Source: Sporomusa sp. KB1 (GTDB taxonomy: Bacteria > Bacillota > Negativicutes > Sporomusales > Sporomusaceae). Taken from it: a DNA stretch of 64,000 nucleotides. Both the position numbers and the translations under genes were made by a program. The stretch covers positions 1,996,558 to 2,060,557 of the forward strand of contig NZ_VLKC01000002.1 in the NCBI RefSeq assembly GCF_007830295.1, given 5' to 3'. The notes under the pieces are model-generated. The model saw only the letters and a list, made by a program, of their open reading frames with translations. It had not been told where the DNA came from and searched no databases. Positions 61,821 through 64,000 of the stretch are shown here, piece after piece; positions within the stretch are counted from its first letter, which is position 1, and every line of letters starts with the position of its first letter.

Positions 61821-62043
61821 TATTCTAATGTTAAAGTGATAGAACTATCTTAACTCAAAATAACCACCCAAATTATACCAATTTTTCGTCCGGACTCCAA
61901 TGGGAATGAATTATCGAATGTGTTAATATATAATAAAGACATTTCCATTTATTCACATTTTGATAATGTAAATAATCTATTTCTAAGGGGGGGAAGAGTA
62001 AGCCCTAAAAGTTTATTCTACATTTTCGGAGAGGTGTGATACC

Positions 62044-63474
62044 ATGAACAAAAACCCGTTATTGCCAAAATTACACTTGATTACAGAGGAATTTGGAACA
62101 ACGCTGGCGGATATTGGCAATTTGTCAAAGTGTATTGAAGATGTAAAAAATGCAGCTTTAGATTCTGATACTGGGCCGGAAGATCCGGAAAATTTTAAAG
62201 AATTAAGGGACCGGCTGGAAAAAGCTAACCGAAAACTTCCTCCTCTTTATCGTGAGGCGGTATTTAATCCTTATGTTAAATGCCTGGATGAATTAGGTGA
62301 AGAAGGATTTAATAAAATCCTTCTTATGGATCGCATGAAAACTGGCTTGGCAGGTATGATGATTGATATTGCTCATGCCATTCTACAAAATGGCGAGGGA
62401 TATTGCGAATGGGCTACAGATGCCTTTCAGGAAGTTGTCAGCGATATTTATGACGGATTTTTAAGTTCTGAAAACAGAACCGGGGTAAAGCCACCGGACA
62501 AATGTGTGATTCCACCTCTTGTAAAATGGGGAAATCCTAATTTTGGCCCGTATACGTGGCCGATAGACGCCACTACAACTTTTGAGATACAAACATCAAT
62601 TGTAAATCTTCCGCCCGCTAATGCTAAAGGGGGGCTCCTCGCTTGGGCTACACTAGGGCATGAAACCGGAGGACATGACATTTTACATGCAGACACCGGA
62701 TTAACCGCTCAATTACAAGAAGCTGTTCGTTCTGCGCTGAAAGAAAAAAACATTGGTCATGGACTACCCGAATATTGGTCTGCCAGAATTGATGAAACAG
62801 CTTCCGATATTTTAGGAATACTCAATATGGGTCCGGCGGCAGGGATCGGATTAATTGGATATTTTCGCGGGTTAAATTATGCGTATATAGGTAAGCCTGT
62901 TCTCAGAAACAATGGACCCGAATCTGACCTACATCCCGCAGATATTCTCAGGGGTTACCTGGCTGCCTCAGCGGTAGGACTGCTTAATTTCAGTGGTGCA
63001 GACAATTGGGCAAAAATTATTGAAGCTGAAACCAATAAAGATCTTTCGGAAATCAACATTGCAGGGGAAAAAATAAATGTCGAAGACGCCCGGGAATCCA
63101 CCAAAATTGTTGCGTCCACGATTATGCGTACAACATTGCAAAGCTTGGAAAATCATAATTTGGCGCAGATCCAAAACTGGTATAATCAGGATGAAAACAT
63201 TACTAATTACTTACGTTCTCTATTAATTACGGATAATCCATTGCCTATAGATTATAAACAAAATATTTATGCAACCCATGTGGTTGCCGCCGCTGTTATG
63301 GCCGCCCTTGTCAAAGACGCCGACATCCCGTCCATATTTAAACGCATGCAGGCTATTTTGAAGACGATGCATGATGGTAACCCGTCATGGGGGCCCTTAT
63401 ATGTACAGTATTCAGGTAACATTGTACCATGCGTAGTTTACTCCAGGTCTATCGAATATCCATTTACTGAATGA
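62044..63474 (+). CDS. Putative zinc metallohydrolase of unknown family
   Basis: A 476-residue soluble protein that I do not recognise. A metal-site-like motif H206-E-T-G-G-H211-D (HExxxH) stands at the end of a helix in LGHETGGHDILH. About 40 residues later comes ARIDETASDILG, where E251 and D255 sit in a helix as the third ligand does in several zincin peptidases. The rest is helical and alanine-rich, without signal peptide or transmembrane segments. The ATG at 62044 follows GGAGAGG. The gene stands alone with its own terminator. Peptidase activity is a suggestion from the motif; note that the spacing is one residue longer than classical HExxH. Confidence 0.65.
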   Translation: MNKNPLLPKLHLITEEFGTTLADIGNLSKCIEDVKNAALDSDTGPEDPENFKELRDRLEKANRKLPPLYREAVFNPYVKCLDELGEEGFNKILLMDRMKTGLAGMMIDIAHAILQNGEGYCEWATDAFQEVVSDIYDGFLSSENRTGVKPPDKCVIPPLVKWGNPNFGPYTWPIDATTTFEIQTSIVNLPPANAKGGLLAWATLGHETGGHDILHADTGLTAQLQEAVRSALKEKNIGHGLPEYWSARIDETASDILGILNMGPAAGIGLIGYFRGLNYAYIGKPVLRNNGPESDLHPADILRGYLAASAVGLLNFSGADNWAKIIEAETNKDLSEINIAGEKINVEDARESTKIVASTIMRTTLQSLENHNLAQIQNWYNQDENITNYLRSLLITDNPLPIDYKQNIYATHVVAAAVMAALVKDADIPSIFKRMQAILKTMHDGNPSWGPLYVQYSGNIVPCVVYSRSIEYPFTE

Positions 63475-63499
63475 TGGGGACTACTAACTGCGAAAATGG

Positions 63500-63535
63500 C
63501 CACAACCTTTGCGAAAATGCAGGGGTTGTGGTTTT
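63500..63535 (+). terminator. Rho-independent terminator after the metallohydrolase gene
   Basis: Thirteen-bp stem with two G-T pairs (63500-63512 with 63519-63531), loop GAAAAT, then a T-rich tail. Confidence 0.85.
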
Positions 63536-64000
63536 GCTTTTGCATGTAGTTAGGAGTTCATAGTAGGTGTTTTCAAAAAAGATAGTGCTATTTTTCGTAT
63601 GGAAAAGGAGGAGAGAATGCCTGTGATTGTGTGAGGGCACAGAGGCGTGTTTTAAATAGGCTTATAAAAGAAATTTTTTAACAAGTGGTAAATCATACTA
63701 TGTTATAATTAAATTCAGGGGTACTACCAATTACACTCTACACGGTAGGGGCGATTCCTCTAGATAAATGGGTAGCATCCCGAATAAACCTCACATAGGA
63801 AAGGGGAGAATATATCTACCTAAAAAGAGTGGAAAATGAAGGATGTCAGCAACCTGTCCCCATGGCACCCTGGGAAAAACAGGTAGTAAGCCTCAAGGTA
63901 TGTTATTTTTGGCTCTATATGACGTAATTCTGCCGCCGACTAGCGAATAAATAAAAGAGGATTTTTCCGGTTATTGAGTGATAAAGAACGCGGGGAAAGT
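63536..64000. other. Gene-free right edge with a possible structured RNA
   Basis: No supported ORF. An extended -10 box TGTTATAAT lies at 63701-63709. After it come several short self-complementary segments: AGGGG-CGATT-CCTCT, GGGT-AGC-ATCCC, and CCTGT with ACAGG around a C/G-rich loop near 63855-63885. This suggests a transcribed non-coding RNA or the start of an element continuing past the window. I could not match it to a known RNA class. Confidence 0.35.

Noticed and set aside
1..64000. tRNA, rRNA or CRISPR arrays
   Set aside because: I looked for tRNA-like T-arms, rRNA-like stretches and regularly spaced direct repeats and saw none that could be supported.

Overview
The window looks like a chromosomal segment of an anaerobic, probably spore-forming Firmicute of the Negativicutes/Sporomusaceae type (Sporomusa or Pelosinus relatives). 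This is inference from family content, not a database match. The supporting signs are strong GGAGG-type ribosome sites with many TTG/GTG starts, a GlgC+GlgD glycogen operon, heavy use of sigma-54 promoters with enhancer-binding activators, FixABCX electron-transfer genes, cytochrome bd oxidase in an otherwise anaerobic gene set, and abundant chemotaxis and two-component genes. No rRNA, tRNA or CRISPR array was seen.

Region 1 (1-5.2 kb) is an alanine module: two paralogous APC amino acid permeases (the first cut by the window edge) flank alanine racemase, and alanine dehydrogenase follows behind its own sigma-54 promoter. Region 2 (5.2-10.9 kb) holds CheR, a convergent D,D-carboxypeptidase, a small zinc-ribbon protein, and a hybrid histidine kinase with a response regulator. 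Region 3 (10.9-24.0 kb) is a complete glycogen operon: glgC, glgB, a second glgC, glgD, glgA, glgP and a large fusion of a GH13 amylase-family domain to a GH77 4-alpha-glucanotransferase.

Region 4 (24.0-33.2 kb) is a signalling block: a sigma-54 promoter with dyads, a receiver protein, a chemoreceptor, a multi-PAS kinase, an NtrC-type activator, and a second sigma-54 promoter driving an HD-GYP protein. Region 5 (33.3-42.5 kb) starts with an Rrf2 regulator and its operator, then cydAB. It runs with almost no gaps into six poorly characterised genes: HEAT/WD40 protein, degenerate Hsp70-like protein, DUF1257 (Ycf35-like), AAA ATPase (Ycf46-like), DUF2997 and a radical SAM activase-like protein. 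This cluster is the best candidate for an undescribed system.

Region 6 (42.6-58.9 kb) is bounded by inverted 125-bp copies of a group II intron tail. Inside are a type III CoA-transferase, MFS transporter, crotonase-fold protein and acyl-CoA dehydrogenase behind one sigma-54 promoter. A divergent AcoR-like sigma-54 activator follows, then fixA-fixB-fixX-fixC and a FabK/nitronate-monooxygenase-like flavoprotein behind a second sigma-54 promoter. A shared TGTMATGACA element upstream of both promoters suggests one regulon. Overall it resembles the carnitine cai/fix system, but with a different transporter and a crotonase lacking both catalytic glutamates, so the substrate is unknown. A chemoreceptor follows.

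Region 7 (57.9-64.0 kb) is an AT-richer accessory end: transposase and intron remnants, an orphan radical SAM protein, an HxlR regulator divergent from a flavodoxin-fold reductase, a putative zinc-metallohydrolase, repeated terminator-like hairpins, and a possibly structured non-coding block at the right edge.
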